The notes: generated by a model not told the origin, from the sequence alone. A stretch of DNA of 64,000 nucleotides from Shinella zoogloeoides (GCF_033705735.1 NZ_CP131131.1:124001-188000); one strand, 5' to 3'. Positions 1 through 9,075 are shown, numbered from the stretch's first letter. Program-made: numbers and translations.

Positions 1-1
1 G

Positions 2-364
2 ACCTGTCAGTCCGTCGAGGAGCGGCAGGCGAACCTCTCGCGCAAGCTCGCCCGCGCCACGGCCCTGCTTCGAAGCTGGATCGACGTGGAGCTGGAACAG
101 CTCAATTCGACGCTGCTCAATTCCATGGACCGCCGTGCGAAATTGCAGCTTCGCCTGCAGCAGACCGTCGAGGGTCTGTCGGTGGCGGCGATCTCCTACT
201 ATGTCGTGGGGCTCTTCGGCTATGTGGCGAAGGCGGCGCACGGCCTCGGCCTGCCGATCAAGCCGGAGACGCTGACGGGCATCGCGGTGCCGTTCGTCAT
301 ATTCGGCATGTGGCTGCTCGTGCGCGCCATCCGCCACCGCCATGCGGAAGAGGACCGGCACTGA
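2..364 (+). CDS. DUF3422 family membrane protein, C-terminal part
   Basis: Partial gene: the frame is already open at base 2 and stops at 362-364, giving about 120 codons. The visible part has an amphipathic, charged stretch, then a hydrophobic segment (LSVAAISYYVVGLFGYVAKA), a short linker, a second hydrophobic segment (IAVPFVIFGMWLLVRAI) and an Arg/His-rich tail. This arrangement matches the C-terminus of DUF3422 proteins, inner-membrane proteins of unknown function common in Alphaproteobacteria. The family call rests on recalled sequence style; function is unknown. Confidence 0.7.
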   Translation, partial: TCQSVEERQANLSRKLARATALLRSWIDVELEQLNSTLLNSMDRRAKLQLRLQQTVEGLSVAAISYYVVGLFGYVAKAAHGLGLPIKPETLTGIAVPFVIFGMWLLVRAIRHRHAEEDRH

Positions 365-387
365 GGGGAAGCGGCGGCCTTTCGGCC

Positions 388-1284
388 TCAATGCTCCCAA
401 TAGGGCTGGTGGCCGTAGAGCTCGGCGAGATAGTCGATGAAGAGCCGCACCTTGACCGGCAGGAACTGCCGGCTCGGATAGACCGCCGAGAGCACGACGT
501 TGCGCGAGCCCTCGTAGCCCGGCAGCACCTGTTGCAGCCCGCCGCTCCTCAGCGCCGGGCCGACATCCCAGGTCGAGCGCAGCGCGATGCCCAGACCGGA
601 GAGCACGGCCTCGGTCACGACCTCGCTGGAATTGGTGTAGAGCGGCCCGTGTGGACGATAGGTGATGCTGCCTTCCGGACCCTCCAGCCGCCAGGCGTCC
701 TGCGTGTGCGGCGGCAGGCAGACGTGATGCGCGAGGTCCTCGATCGAGGCCGGCGTGCCGTGGCGGGCAAGATAGTCGGGCGATGCGCAGAGCACGCGCC
801 GCACCGGCGCGAGCCGGCGCGCGACGAGCGAGGAATCCGACAGCTCCCCGATGCGGATCGCAAGATCGAAGCCGCCGCCGACGATGTCGGAGAAGTCGTC
901 GGTGAGGACGAGGTTGACCACCAGCTCGGGATAGCTGTCCATGAAGCCCTTGAGATGGGGCGCGATATGCATGCGGCCGAACGAGGTCGGCGCGGAGATG
1001 CGTAGCGAGCCGCGCACCGCGCCGGAGCGGCCGGAAACGAAGGCTTCCGCCTCCTCGATGCCCGAGAGGATACCGACGATGCGCTCGTAGAAGCCCTGCC
1101 CGGCCTCGGTCAGCGATATCTGCCGCGTCGTGCGCTGGAAGAGGCGCGTGCCGAGCCGCTCCTCCAGCCGTTTCACGCGCTTGGAGACGACGGCGGGGGA
1201 AAGGCCGAGGGCCCGCCCCGCCGCCGACATGCTGCCCATGGCGATGACGCGGGAAAAGATTTCAAGATCGCCGAGATTTGTCAC
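388..1284 (-). CDS. LysR family transcriptional regulator
   Basis: 298 residues, the usual LysR length. The first 60 residues form the winged helix-turn-helix (SMSAAGRALGLSPAVVSKRV), followed by a periplasmic-binding-protein-like effector domain from about residue 90. The start is a GTG at 1284. It resembles the large group of rhizobial LysR proteins that act near oxidoreductase or detoxification genes, but the ligand and target are not visible. Its neighbours are a DUF3422 gene convergent on one side and aphA upstream on the same strand, 23 bases away, which does not identify a target. Confidence 0.9.
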   Translation of the reverse strand: MTNLGDLEIFSRVIAMGSMSAAGRALGLSPAVVSKRVKRLEERLGTRLFQRTTRQISLTEAGQGFYERIVGILSGIEEAEAFVSGRSGAVRGSLRISAPTSFGRMHIAPHLKGFMDSYPELVVNLVLTDDFSDIVGGGFDLAIRIGELSDSSLVARRLAPVRRVLCASPDYLARHGTPASIEDLAHHVCLPPHTQDAWRLEGPEGSITYRPHGPLYTNSSEVVTEAVLSGLGIALRSTWDVGPALRSGGLQQVLPGYEGSRNVVLSAVYPSRQFLPVKVRLFIDYLAELYGHQPYWEH

Positions 1285-1307
1285 GCGCCGTCTCCGTCAC
1301 CTGCGGT

Positions 1308-1997
1308 TCAATTGGTGGAATTGGCGATGACTTCCTCGCCGAACTTGCCGTTCTTCGGCTCCGGCTTGTAGGTCGAGTTCTGCGCCCGCATGACGCGGAT
1401 CGGCCGGATGCCGGCCGCGAGCGCCGCCTTCATGTCGCTGTCGGCGTCACCGTAATAGATCTTCAGCTTGTGGTCTTTCAGGAATTCCACCTTGTTCTCC
1501 GACGAGGCGGTGAAGACGACGTCGTTCATCTTCTCGATGCCGAAGGCCTTCTTGATGGCACCGGTCAGCGTCTCGCCGCCGCTGCCGCGGGTGCGGCCGG
1601 TGATGAAGAAGATCTCGTCGCCGCGCGCCGTATGCATGTCGATCAGCTTGCGCGCGACCTCCTTCGGAATGGAATACTGGTCGCAATTGTTGGTGTGGAT
1701 GTCCGTCCAGAAGGCATCCATGCCGAGATATTCCTCCGAGGCCGGGGAATACTTCATCTTGCCGTAGTAGAAGCAGGGGCTGGAATAGAGCACCGTATCG
1801 TCCACGTCGAAGCCGACGGCCATGGGGGCTTCTCCCTCCAGCGAAGCTTCGATCTGCTCCACGGAAACCCAGTGCACCGGCGCGGTCGCCAGAAGCTCGG
1901 ATGTCGTGATGCCGGGATTGAGGTTCGACACGTCTTCGGCGAAGGCGGAGCCCGCGAGCAGCAGAAGGGCCGAGACGGCCGTGAACGATTTGCGCAT
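1308..1997 (-). CDS. aphA: class B acid phosphatase AphA
   Basis: 229 residues. A signal peptide (about residues 1-20, ending SAFAED) sends it to the periplasm, where class B enzymes remove phosphate from organic phosphomonoesters. The HAD nucleophile motif FDVDDTVL is at about residues 63-70, and the family blocks SIPKEVARKLIDMH, FFITGRTRG, YYGDADSD and NSTYKPEP are all present, closely following E. coli AphA. The start at 1997 is preferred over an upstream in-frame ATG because it is preceded by GAGGAGGAAAGC and opens the signal peptide. Confidence 0.93.
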   Translation of the reverse strand: MRKSFTAVSALLLLAGSAFAEDVSNLNPGITTSELLATAPVHWVSVEQIEASLEGEAPMAVGFDVDDTVLYSSPCFYYGKMKYSPASEEYLGMDAFWTDIHTNNCDQYSIPKEVARKLIDMHTARGDEIFFITGRTRGSGGETLTGAIKKAFGIEKMNDVVFTASSENKVEFLKDHKLKIYYGDADSDMKAALAAGIRPIRVMRAQNSTYKPEPKNGKFGEEVIANSTN

Positions 1998-2159
1998 GCT
2001 TTCCTCCTCATGCCTGCCGATCGAAGGCGCGCGCGGGGCGTCGACTCCGGTCCGGACGACTGTCGCATTCGTGTCACAGGCGGTCAATGCGATCGCGGCA
2101 CGACCCACCTCTCTCTCGGGCGGGCGATGGCGACGGCATGGGTTTGCACTGGCCGGGAC

Positions 2160-2185
2160 AAGGTGGTAAAGAAAATGGACCACTT
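2160..2185. promoter_or_regulatory. imperfect inverted repeat upstream of glcD
   Basis: An AAGGTGGT / ACCACTT pair with an 11-base spacer sits about 75 bases upstream of the glcD start. TGGT...ACCA dyads are typical of GntR/FCD-type operators, and glycolate genes in other bacteria are controlled by such a regulator (GlcC). No GntR gene is seen in the window. The spacer is longer than usual for this family, so the assignment is weak. Confidence 0.25.
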
Positions 2186-2260
2186 GGGGAGTAGGGGCGG
2201 AAATGCCCGGTGTTTCTGCATGGCAAATGCCGCAGTAAAAAGGCGAGGGAGGCGAAAGGC

Positions 2261-3697
2261 ATGGATCAGATAGGCTTTCTCGAGCCGCGGCCGGCGGTGC
2301 TGTCGCGCCGCCGCGAGATCGTCGCCGATCTTCTCGATCTCCTGCCGGAAGGCTGTCTCGTGCACGAGCCGCGCGAGCTGGTTCCGTTCGAGACGGACGC
2401 CTTCGTCTCCTATCGCCGCCTGCCGCTCGCCGTCGCCCTGCCGGAGACGACCCAGCAGGTGGCGGCGGTCCTCAAATACTGTCATCGCTACGGCGTGCCG
2501 GTCGTGCCGCGCGGGGCGGGCACCTCGCTTGCCGGCGGGGCGATCCCACAGGAGGATGCCGTCGTCGTCGGCCTTTCCAAGATGGCGCAGATTCTCGAAG
2601 TGGACTACGCCAACCGCACCGCCACGGTGCAGGCCGGCGTCACGAACCTTTCGATTTCCGATGCCGTCTCCGCCGACGGCTATTTCTATGCGCCCGATCC
2701 GAGCTCGCAGCTCGCCTGCACCATCGGCGGCAATATCGGCATGAATTCCGGCGGCGCGCATTGCCTGAAATACGGCGTGACGACCAACAACCTGCTCGGC
2801 GTCAAGCTGGTGCTGATCGACGGCACCATCATCGAGCTCGGCGGCAAGGCGCTCGATGCCGGCGGGCTCGACCTGCTCGGTGTCGTCTGCGGCGGCGAGG
2901 GCCAGCTCGGCATCGTCACGGAGGCGACCGTGCGTCTCATCGCCCGGCCCGAGGGCGCGCGTCCGGTGCTCTTCGGCTTCGACACATCGGAGGAGGCGGG
3001 CGCCTGCGTCGCCGACGTCATCGGCGCCGGCATCATCCCCGTCGCCATCGAATTCATGGACAAGCCGGCCATCGAAATCTGCGAGGCCTTCGCCCATGCC
3101 GGCTATCCGATGGATGTCGAGGCGCTGCTGATCGTCGAGGTCGAGGGCTCCGAGGCGGAGATGGACGCGATGCTCGCCAGCATCATCGAGATCGCCGGCC
3201 GGCACGGCGTCAAGGTCGTCAAGGAAAGCCAGTCCGCCACCGAGGCGGCCTTGATCTGGAAGGGCCGCAAATCCGCCTTCGGCGCCACCGGCCGCATCGC
3301 CGACTATATCTGCATGGACGGCACGGTGCCGCTCGGCCAGCTTTCCTATGTGCTGCGCGGCACGGCGGAGATCGTCGCCAAATACGGCCTGCGCGTCGCC
3401 AATGTCTTCCATGCCGGCGATGGCAACATGCATCCCCTCATCCTCTTCAACGCCAACGATCCGGAAGACGCCGCGCGCGCCGAGGCGGCGGGCAACGATA
3501 TCCTGAAGCTCTGCGTCGATGCGGGCGGCTGCCTTACCGGCGAGCACGGCGTCGGTATCGAGAAGCGCGACCTGATGCGCCATCAATATGCCGAGGCCGA
3601 CCTTGCCCAGCAGATGGCCGTGCGCGCCGCCTTCGATCCGCAATGGCTGCTCAATCCCTCCAAGGTCTTCCCGCTCGAAGGGCGCCCCGCCGCATGA
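2261..3697 (+). CDS. glcD: glycolate oxidase FAD subunit GlcD
   Basis: 478 residues. Catalytic flavoprotein subunit of glycolate oxidase, which oxidises glycolate to glyoxylate at the membrane with GlcE and GlcF. The PCMH-type FAD-binding domain shows VVPRGAGTSLAGGAIP and GGNIGMNSGGAHC, and the C-terminal FAD-oxidase domain ends with the family signature LTGEHGVGIEKRD. The start at 2261 (MDQIGF) follows a GAGGGAGG ribosome site; a longer in-frame start at 2210 lacks one. The stop overlaps the glcE start in an ATGA, so the two are translationally coupled. Confidence 0.95.
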   Translation: MDQIGFLEPRPAVLSRRREIVADLLDLLPEGCLVHEPRELVPFETDAFVSYRRLPLAVALPETTQQVAAVLKYCHRYGVPVVPRGAGTSLAGGAIPQEDAVVVGLSKMAQILEVDYANRTATVQAGVTNLSISDAVSADGYFYAPDPSSQLACTIGGNIGMNSGGAHCLKYGVTTNNLLGVKLVLIDGTIIELGGKALDAGGLDLLGVVCGGEGQLGIVTEATVRLIARPEGARPVLFGFDTSEEAGACVADVIGAGIIPVAIEFMDKPAIEICEAFAHAGYPMDVEALLIVEVEGSEAEMDAMLASIIEIAGRHGVKVVKESQSATEAALIWKGRKSAFGATGRIADYICMDGTVPLGQLSYVLRGTAEIVAKYGLRVANVFHAGDGNMHPLILFNANDPEDAARAEAAGNDILKLCVDAGGCLTGEHGVGIEKRDLMRHQYAEADLAQQMAVRAAFDPQWLLNPSKVFPLEGRPAA

Positions 3698-4893
3698 CGC
3701 CGATCCACGAACCGCTTTCCGAAGAGGCCGCCGCGCGCCTCGTCCAGGTCGCCGCTCTCTCGAAGACGCCCCTCGTCATTCGCGGCGGCGGCACGCGCAG
3801 CCTGCATCCGGCACCTGAAGGCGCGGATGTGCTCTCGACGCGCGGCCTTTCCGGCATCGTCGCCTACAACCCGGCGGAAATGACCATGACGGCCCGCGCC
3901 GGCACGCCGCTGGAGGTGGTGGAAGCCGCCCTTGCCGAAAAGCGCCAGATGCTCGCCTTCGAGCCGAACGACCTGCGCGGCGTGCTCGGCACGTCGGGCC
4001 TGCCGACCATCGGCGGCGTCTTCGCCACCAATGCCTCCGGCCCGCGCCGCTTTACGGCCGGCGCGGCGCGCGACAGCCTGCTCGGCGTGCGCTTCGTCAA
4101 CGGCAAAGGTGAGATCGTCAAAGCGGGCGGGCGGGTGATGAAGAACGTCACCGGCCTCGATCTCGTGAAGTTGCTCGCCGGCTCGCACGGTTCGCTGGCG
4201 CTTATGACGGAGGTCACCTTCCGGCTTCTGCCGGTGCCGGAAACCGCCGTCACGCTCGTCGTCTCGAACCTCAACGATGCGGAAGCCGCCGCCGCCATGG
4301 CGACGGCCATGTCGATGTCCGTCGAGGTATCGGGCGCCGCCCACCTTCCTGAAAGCGTGCGCGGCCGCATTGCCGGCGGCGCGCTGCCGGATGGCGCCGC
4401 CACCGTGCTGCGCCTCGAAGGGCTTGCCGCCTCGGTCGCTGTCCGCGCGGAAAAGCTTGCGGCCGCCATGGCCGGCTTCGGTGCCGTCACGCGGCTGGAG
4501 GAAGAGGCCTCGCGCCGCCTCTGGCGCGAGATCCGCGACGGCGCGCCCTATGCCGACGGCACGCCGCGTCCGCTCTGGCGCGTCTCCGTCGCGCCGCTCG
4601 CCGGCCAGCAGCTCGTCGCCGCGCTCCGCCTCGAAGCCGGCGTCGACGCCTTCTACGACTGGCAGGGCGGCCTCGTCTGGCTGCGCATGGAGGCCGATCC
4701 CGAGGCGGAACTCCTGCGCCGCTACGTCAAGGCCGTCGGCGGCGGCCACGCGACGCTCCTGCGCGCGCGGCCGGAGGCGCTGGCGGCAACGGAGGCGTTC
4801 CAGCCGCAGGCCGAGGCGGTCGCGATGCTTCAGGCGCGGGTAAAGGCGAGCTTCGATCCGGACGGGCTGTTCCGGTCGCGGATGGTGGGGTGA
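3694..4893 (+). CDS. glcE: glycolate oxidase FAD-binding subunit GlcE
   Basis: 399 residues. Second flavin-binding subunit of the glycolate oxidase complex. It has a PCMH-like FAD fold with PLVIRGGGTRSL near the N-terminus and the block PTIGGVFATNASGPRRF; the C-terminal half is more divergent, as in other GlcE proteins. The ATG lies in the ATGA overlap with glcD. It is followed by a long perfect palindrome before glcF, so the third subunit is separated by 174 bases from the first two. Confidence 0.92.
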   Translation: MTPIHEPLSEEAAARLVQVAALSKTPLVIRGGGTRSLHPAPEGADVLSTRGLSGIVAYNPAEMTMTARAGTPLEVVEAALAEKRQMLAFEPNDLRGVLGTSGLPTIGGVFATNASGPRRFTAGAARDSLLGVRFVNGKGEIVKAGGRVMKNVTGLDLVKLLAGSHGSLALMTEVTFRLLPVPETAVTLVVSNLNDAEAAAAMATAMSMSVEVSGAAHLPESVRGRIAGGALPDGAATVLRLEGLAASVAVRAEKLAAAMAGFGAVTRLEEEASRRLWREIRDGAPYADGTPRPLWRVSVAPLAGQQLVAALRLEAGVDAFYDWQGGLVWLRMEADPEAELLRRYVKAVGGGHATLLRARPEALAATEAFQPQAEAVAMLQARVKASFDPDGLFRSRMVG

Positions 4894-4919
4894 GGAAATG
4901 ATGACGATGCACGCTGTTC

Positions 4920-5039
4920 ACCCCCCTCTGCCCTGCCGGGCATCTCCCCCACAAGGGGGGAGATTGAATCGTGGCACTGCCTTGCCCCCAGCCGATCTCC
5001 CCCCCTGTGGGGGAGATGCCCGGCAGGGCAGAGGGGGGT
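4920..5039. repeat. palindromic intergenic repeat, family A, copy 1
   Basis: Two perfect 31-base inverted arms (4920-4950 and 5009-5039) enclose a 58-base centre that carries its own partly palindromic part. Each arm contains GCATCTCCCCC or its complement, and the same core recurs at 12120-12250. It lies inside the glc operon between glcE and glcF, so transcripts would carry a very stable hairpin. The style is that of rhizobial intergenic mosaic elements (RIME-like); the exact class is inferred. Confidence 0.85.
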
Positions 5040-5067
5040 ATGCCACGGCCTCGGAGGGCGCCCGCTG

Positions 5068-6390
5068 ATGCAGACCAACTTCACCGCCGAGCAGCTCGCC
5101 GACCCCCATGTCGCGACATCGGAAAAGATCCTGCGCAAATGCGTGCATTGCGGCTTCTGCACCGCCACTTGTCCCACCTATGTGACGCTCGGCAACGAGC
5201 TCGATAGCCCGCGCGGCCGCATCTATCTCATCAAGGACATGCTGGAGAACGGCCGGCCGGCCGATGCCGAGGTCGTCACCCATATCGACCGCTGCCTCTC
5301 CTGCCTCTCCTGCACGACCACCTGTCCCTCCGGCGTCGACTACATGCATCTCGTCGACCATGCCCGCATGCATATCGAGGAGACGTACAGGCGACCCTTC
5401 TGGAACCGGCTGACGCGCAACATCCTGGCAGCGGTGCTGCCCCATCCCGGCCGCTTCCGTCTGGCGCTGAAGGCGGCAAATCTCGGCCGCCCCTTCGCCG
5501 GCCTCCTCAAGCGCTTCAAGCCACTCGAACCCTTCGGCGCGATGCTGGACCTTGCGCCGCGCAGCCTGCCGAGAGCATCCGGCAGCGCAAGGCCCGGCAC
5601 GCATCCCGCCGCCGGCCCGCGCCGCGGCCGGGTGGCGATCCTCTCGGGCTGCGCCCAGCCGGTGCTGAAGCCGGAGATCAACGAAGCGACGATCCGCCTG
5701 CTCACCCGCCTCGGCGTCGAGGTCGTGGCGCCGGCCGGCGAAGTCTGCTGCGGCTCGCTCGTCCATCATATGGGGCGTGAAGAGCAGGCGCTGGAAGCGG
5801 CGCGGCGCAATGTCGACGTCTGGCTCGGTGAGGTGGAGAAGGGCGGGCTCGACGCCATCATCGTCACGGCCTCCGGCTGCGGCACGACGATCAAGGACTA
5901 CGGCTTCATGCTGCGCCTCGATCCCGCCTATGCGGAAAAGGCCGCGCGCGTCTCGGCGCTCGCCAAGGATATCACGGAATATCTCGCCACCCTCGACCTG
6001 CCGCAGCAGGAGGCGAGGGGGCTGACGGTCGCCTATCATTCGGCCTGCTCCATGCAGCACGGCCAGAAGATCACTATGCTGCCAAAGACGCTTTTGAAGA
6101 AGGCGGGCTTTGCCGTGCGCGATCCGGCGGAAGGGCATCTGTGCTGTGGCTCGGCCGGCACCTACAATATCCTGCAGCCCGAAATTTCCGGCAAGCTGAA
6201 GGCGCGCAAGGTCAGGAACATCGAGGCGACGAAGCCCGATCTCATCGCCACCGGCAATATCGGCTGCATCACGCAGATCGCCACGGGAACAGCGATCCCG
6301 ATCCTGCATACGGTCGAGCTGCTCGACTGGGCCTATGGCGGGACGAAGCCGGCGGCGCTCACGAACCTGGACATGAAAATGCCGGCCTGA
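5068..6390 (+). CDS. glcF: glycolate oxidase iron-sulfur subunit GlcF
   Basis: 440 residues. Electron-transfer subunit of glycolate oxidase. Two 4Fe-4S ferredoxin motifs lie in the first 90 residues (CVHCGFCTATCP and CLSCLSCTTTCP), followed by two cysteine-rich CCG domains (EVCCGSLVHH and HLCCGSAGTYN) that bind another metal or heme centre in this family. A CGGAGGG ribosome site precedes the ATG at 5068. The stop codon lies within a small hairpin (6379-6400). Confidence 0.95.
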   Translation: MQTNFTAEQLADPHVATSEKILRKCVHCGFCTATCPTYVTLGNELDSPRGRIYLIKDMLENGRPADAEVVTHIDRCLSCLSCTTTCPSGVDYMHLVDHARMHIEETYRRPFWNRLTRNILAAVLPHPGRFRLALKAANLGRPFAGLLKRFKPLEPFGAMLDLAPRSLPRASGSARPGTHPAAGPRRGRVAILSGCAQPVLKPEINEATIRLLTRLGVEVVAPAGEVCCGSLVHHMGREEQALEAARRNVDVWLGEVEKGGLDAIIVTASGCGTTIKDYGFMLRLDPAYAEKAARVSALAKDITEYLATLDLPQQEARGLTVAYHSACSMQHGQKITMLPKTLLKKAGFAVRDPAEGHLCCGSAGTYNILQPEISGKLKARKVRNIEATKPDLIATGNIGCITQIATGTAIPILHTVELLDWAYGGTKPAALTNLDMKMPA

Positions 6391-6400
6391 CGGCCGGCAT
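6379..6400. terminator. hairpin at the end of glcF
   Basis: ATGCCGGCC and GGCCGGCAT pair around a 4-base loop that contains most of the glcF stop codon. No T-run follows on either strand, so intrinsic termination is uncertain. It lies between the convergent glcF and L,D-transpeptidase genes. Confidence 0.35.
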
Positions 6401-6429
6401 CATCGCCTATCTTGAAAGGTCGGCGGCGA

Positions 6430-7140
6430 TCAGCCGCCGAAGCCGAACAGCGTGCCGAGGAAGTCGATACCGCGGTCGTTGTACTGGATCGCGCCCTGCT
6501 TGTTGCCGGGACCGACCACGATGACCTTGGTGCCGATATCGGCGCGGGCGTAGAGGTGCTCCACGTCCTGGTTCATCATGCGGATACAGCCCGAGGACAT
6601 GTTCTGGCCGATCGTCCAGGGCTGGTTCGTGCCGTGGATGCGGAAGATCGTGTCGCGGCCGCCCTGGTAGAGATAGAGCGCGCGGGCGCCGAGCGGATTG
6701 TCCTCGCCGCCCTGCTGGACGACGGGCAGGATGCGGCCCTTCTTGGCCTCGCGGCGGCGCATCTCGGCCGGCGGCGTCCAGGTGGGCCATTCGGCCTTGC
6801 GGCCGACCTTCACCACGCCCGACCAGCCGAAGCCGTCGCGGCCGACGCCGATACCGTAGCGCGTCGCGCGGTTCCTGCCCTCGACGTAGTAGAGATACTT
6901 GTTGTTCGTATCGACGATGACGGTTCCCGGCGCCTGATCGGTGACGAATCGCACCTTGGTGCGCTTGTATTTCTGCGCCACCTGCTTCTTGCTCATGGGC
7001 TGTGCGACGAGCGTCACGGTGGAGGCCGTCTCGATCCGGTCGCCCGGTTGCGCGCCCGGGAAGGCGCCTGCCGGCGTGACCGGCATCATCGCCGTGGCAG
7101 CAACCGTCGCCGCCAGCAAGATCGATGCGTATTTCCGCAT
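6430..7140 (-). CDS. L,D-transpeptidase (YkuD domain), exported
   Basis: 236 residues. Signal peptide at residues 1-26 (ending PAGAF), then a YkuD catalytic domain with the active-site block HGTNQPWTIG...SSGCIRM at about residues 168-190. The cysteine of SSGCIRM is the nucleophile. Such enzymes form 3-3 peptidoglycan crosslinks or attach proteins to peptidoglycan in the periplasm, a prominent activity in Rhizobiales. A paralogue lies 195 bases upstream in the same direction, so this looks like a tandem pair. Confidence 0.9.
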   Translation of the reverse strand: MRKYASILLAATVAATAMMPVTPAGAFPGAQPGDRIETASTVTLVAQPMSKKQVAQKYKRTKVRFVTDQAPGTVIVDTNNKYLYYVEGRNRATRYGIGVGRDGFGWSGVVKVGRKAEWPTWTPPAEMRRREAKKGRILPVVQQGGEDNPLGARALYLYQGGRDTIFRIHGTNQPWTIGQNMSSGCIRMMNQDVEHLYARADIGTKVIVVGPGNKQGAIQYNDRGIDFLGTLFGFGG

Positions 7141-7262
7141 GGTATAGTCCCTCTCACTCCTTGAATATCGTGAGGCTAGCCGAGAGTCTTGACCGATTGC
7201 AAGCCGGCTTGCCGGCAGTAAGACGGTTGTAAGGGCGGATTTCTTCGGCATCTGTTGCCGGA

Positions 7263-7300
7263 AAAGCAGACATCTCCGGCCGCAGGGCAGCCGGAGATGT
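7263..7300 (-). terminator. probable intrinsic terminator of the second L,D-transpeptidase
   Basis: A perfect 10-base stem, CATCTCCGGC / GCCGGAGATG, with a 9-base loop lies 35 bases beyond the stop of the gene at 7335. On the minus strand the stem is followed by TCTGCTTTTCC, a weak and slightly delayed T-run. Confidence 0.5.
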
Positions 7301-7334
7301 TCTTTAGGCGTGGCGATTGCTGGAAGGCGAACCG

Positions 7335-8072
7335 TCAGATCACGATGACCTTGGTGCCGACCTTCACGCGTTCGTAGAGATCGACGACGTCTTCGTTGCG
7401 CATGCGGATGCAGCCGGAGGAGACGCCGTAGCCGATCGTCCAGGGCGCATTGGTGCCGTGGATACGGTAGAGCGTGGAGCCGAGATACATGGCGCGCGAG
7501 CCGAGCGGGTTTGCTGGCCCGCCGTCCATGAAGGCCGGCAGGTAATGGCCCTTGGCGGCCTCGCGCTGGATCATCTCCTTCGGCGGGGTCCAGCTCGGCC
7601 ATTCGGCCTTGCGGGTGATCGTATGCGCGCCGGCCCATTCGAAGCCCGGCTTGCCGACGCCGACGCCATAGCGCCGTGCCTTGCCGTCGCCGAGCACGAG
7701 ATAGAGGAAGCGGTTGTTGGTATCGATGACGATCGTGCCGGCCTTGTACTTGCTGTCGTAGGAAACGAGCTGCGGCAGGTACATCGGATCGATCCTCGAG
7801 CGGACCGGGTTCTGCGCGCGGCTCGTCACGGCGACCTGCTCGACGCGGGCGCCGTCGCGCCGGATGACGCGGCGCTGCTCTACTCGCTGGCGCTGGACGA
7901 TGCGGCGGCTGTTGACGGCGGGCTGCACGCCCTCGCCGGTGAGCTGCATCAGCCACGGGGCGGCAAGGTCGGGGCTGACGATGACCGGCGGCCGGCTCGT
8001 GTAGCGGTCGCCCGCATAGGCATTGGTCGTGGTGGCCAGGATGGTGGCTGCAAGAAGGGTTCGTATCAACAT
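7335..8072 (-). CDS. L,D-transpeptidase (YkuD domain), exported
   Basis: 245 residues. Signal peptide at residues 1-21 (ending NAYAGD), an Arg-rich linker of about 70 residues, then a YkuD domain with VIDTNNRFLYLV, IHGTNAPWTIG and the catalytic SSGCIRM near residue 225. It is clearly related to the neighbouring gene at 6430 across the catalytic domain, while the N-terminal linkers differ. It probably acts in the periplasm on peptidoglycan tetrapeptides. The hairpin at 7263 would separate its transcript from the paralogue. Confidence 0.9.
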   Translation of the reverse strand: MLIRTLLAATILATTTNAYAGDRYTSRPPVIVSPDLAAPWLMQLTGEGVQPAVNSRRIVQRQRVEQRRVIRRDGARVEQVAVTSRAQNPVRSRIDPMYLPQLVSYDSKYKAGTIVIDTNNRFLYLVLGDGKARRYGVGVGKPGFEWAGAHTITRKAEWPSWTPPKEMIQREAAKGHYLPAFMDGGPANPLGSRAMYLGSTLYRIHGTNAPWTIGYGVSSGCIRMRNEDVVDLYERVKVGTKVIVI

Positions 8073-8286
8073 CGGACGTACTCGCTACTGATCGTCGCCG
8101 GGATGCGCCGGAAGAAAGAAATGGCGCCGGTTCGCAGAAATGCTTGCACCCTTGGATGAAGCGAATGGTAAACGCCGGTTCATTCGCATTGCAGGAGGCG
8201 GATAAAGCTTTGAGTAGGGTTATTGCCCGCTTTCCAAATGTGGTTGATAAGTGGTAAACGGGAACAAACAGGAAACGGAGACGGCG

Positions 8287-8916
8287 ATGACGGAACGCGG
8301 GCTGGTGGTGGGCGAGGACGGGCGGACGCGCTGCGCATGGCACGGCGGGCTCGAGGACTACCGCCGCTATCACGACGAGGAGTGGGGCCATCCGGTCACC
8401 AGCGACCACCGCCTGTTCGAGAAGATCTGCCTCGAAGGTTTCCAGTCTGGCCTTTCCTGGCTCACCATCCTGCGCAAGCGGGAAGGCTTCCGCGCCGCCT
8501 TCGCCGGCTTCGACTTCGACAGGGTCGCGACCTTCGACGATGCGGATATCGCGCGCTGCCTTGCCGATGCCGGCATCGTGCGCCATCGCGGCAAGATCGT
8601 CTCGACGATCAACAATGCCCGCCGGGCGCAGGCGCTGCGCGATGAGTTCGGCACGCTCGCCCGCTACTTCTGGGGCTTCGAGCCGAAGCCGGAGGAGCGC
8701 CCGGCCCGCATGGACTGGGAAACGCTTTCCGCCAATCCGACGTCGCCGACCTCGGTGCGCCTTTCGAAGGATCTCAAGAAACGCGGCTGGACCTTCGTCG
8801 GCCCCACCACCGTCTATGCCTTCATGCAGGCCATGGGCCTCGTGAACGACCATGTGGAAGGCTGCTTCTGCCGCGCGGAAGTCGAAAAGAAGAGAAATCT
8901 GCTCGCACGGCCATAA
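8287..8916 (+). CDS. tag: DNA-3-methyladenine glycosylase I
   Basis: 209 residues. Removes N3-methyladenine from alkylated DNA in base-excision repair. The Tag zinc site is visible as the Cys of RCAWHG, the His of RYHDEEWG, and the C-terminal pair in HVEGC. The family blocks FEKICLEGFQSGLSWLTIL and NPTSPTSVRLSKDLKKRGW are intact. The ATG at 8287 is chosen over a GTG 12 codons upstream because an ACGGAGAC ribosome site precedes it. The gene stands alone on the plus strand, divergent from the L,D-transpeptidases. Confidence 0.93.
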   Translation: MTERGLVVGEDGRTRCAWHGGLEDYRRYHDEEWGHPVTSDHRLFEKICLEGFQSGLSWLTILRKREGFRAAFAGFDFDRVATFDDADIARCLADAGIVRHRGKIVSTINNARRAQALRDEFGTLARYFWGFEPKPEERPARMDWETLSANPTSPTSVRLSKDLKKRGWTFVGPTTVYAFMQAMGLVNDHVEGCFCRAEVEKKRNLLARP

Positions 8917-9075
8917 ATCCGGTATTGCCTTGGCAAAACGCTATTTGATTTTACAACGAATCATGTAGCTTAAGGTTGAGCGGCACAACCATACATCGGA
9001 AGTTCTGGGGTCGATTCGCACGTGCGTAGTCGTGGCGCGCGGCTTTGTGCTGCATGATCTGACATGAGGGGAAAC

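Noticed and set aside
2084..2260. Longer N-termini for aphA (to 2183) and glcD (from 2210)
   Set aside because: Both extensions lack family similarity and ribosome sites, while the internal starts at 1997 and 2261 have good sites and give the expected N-termini.
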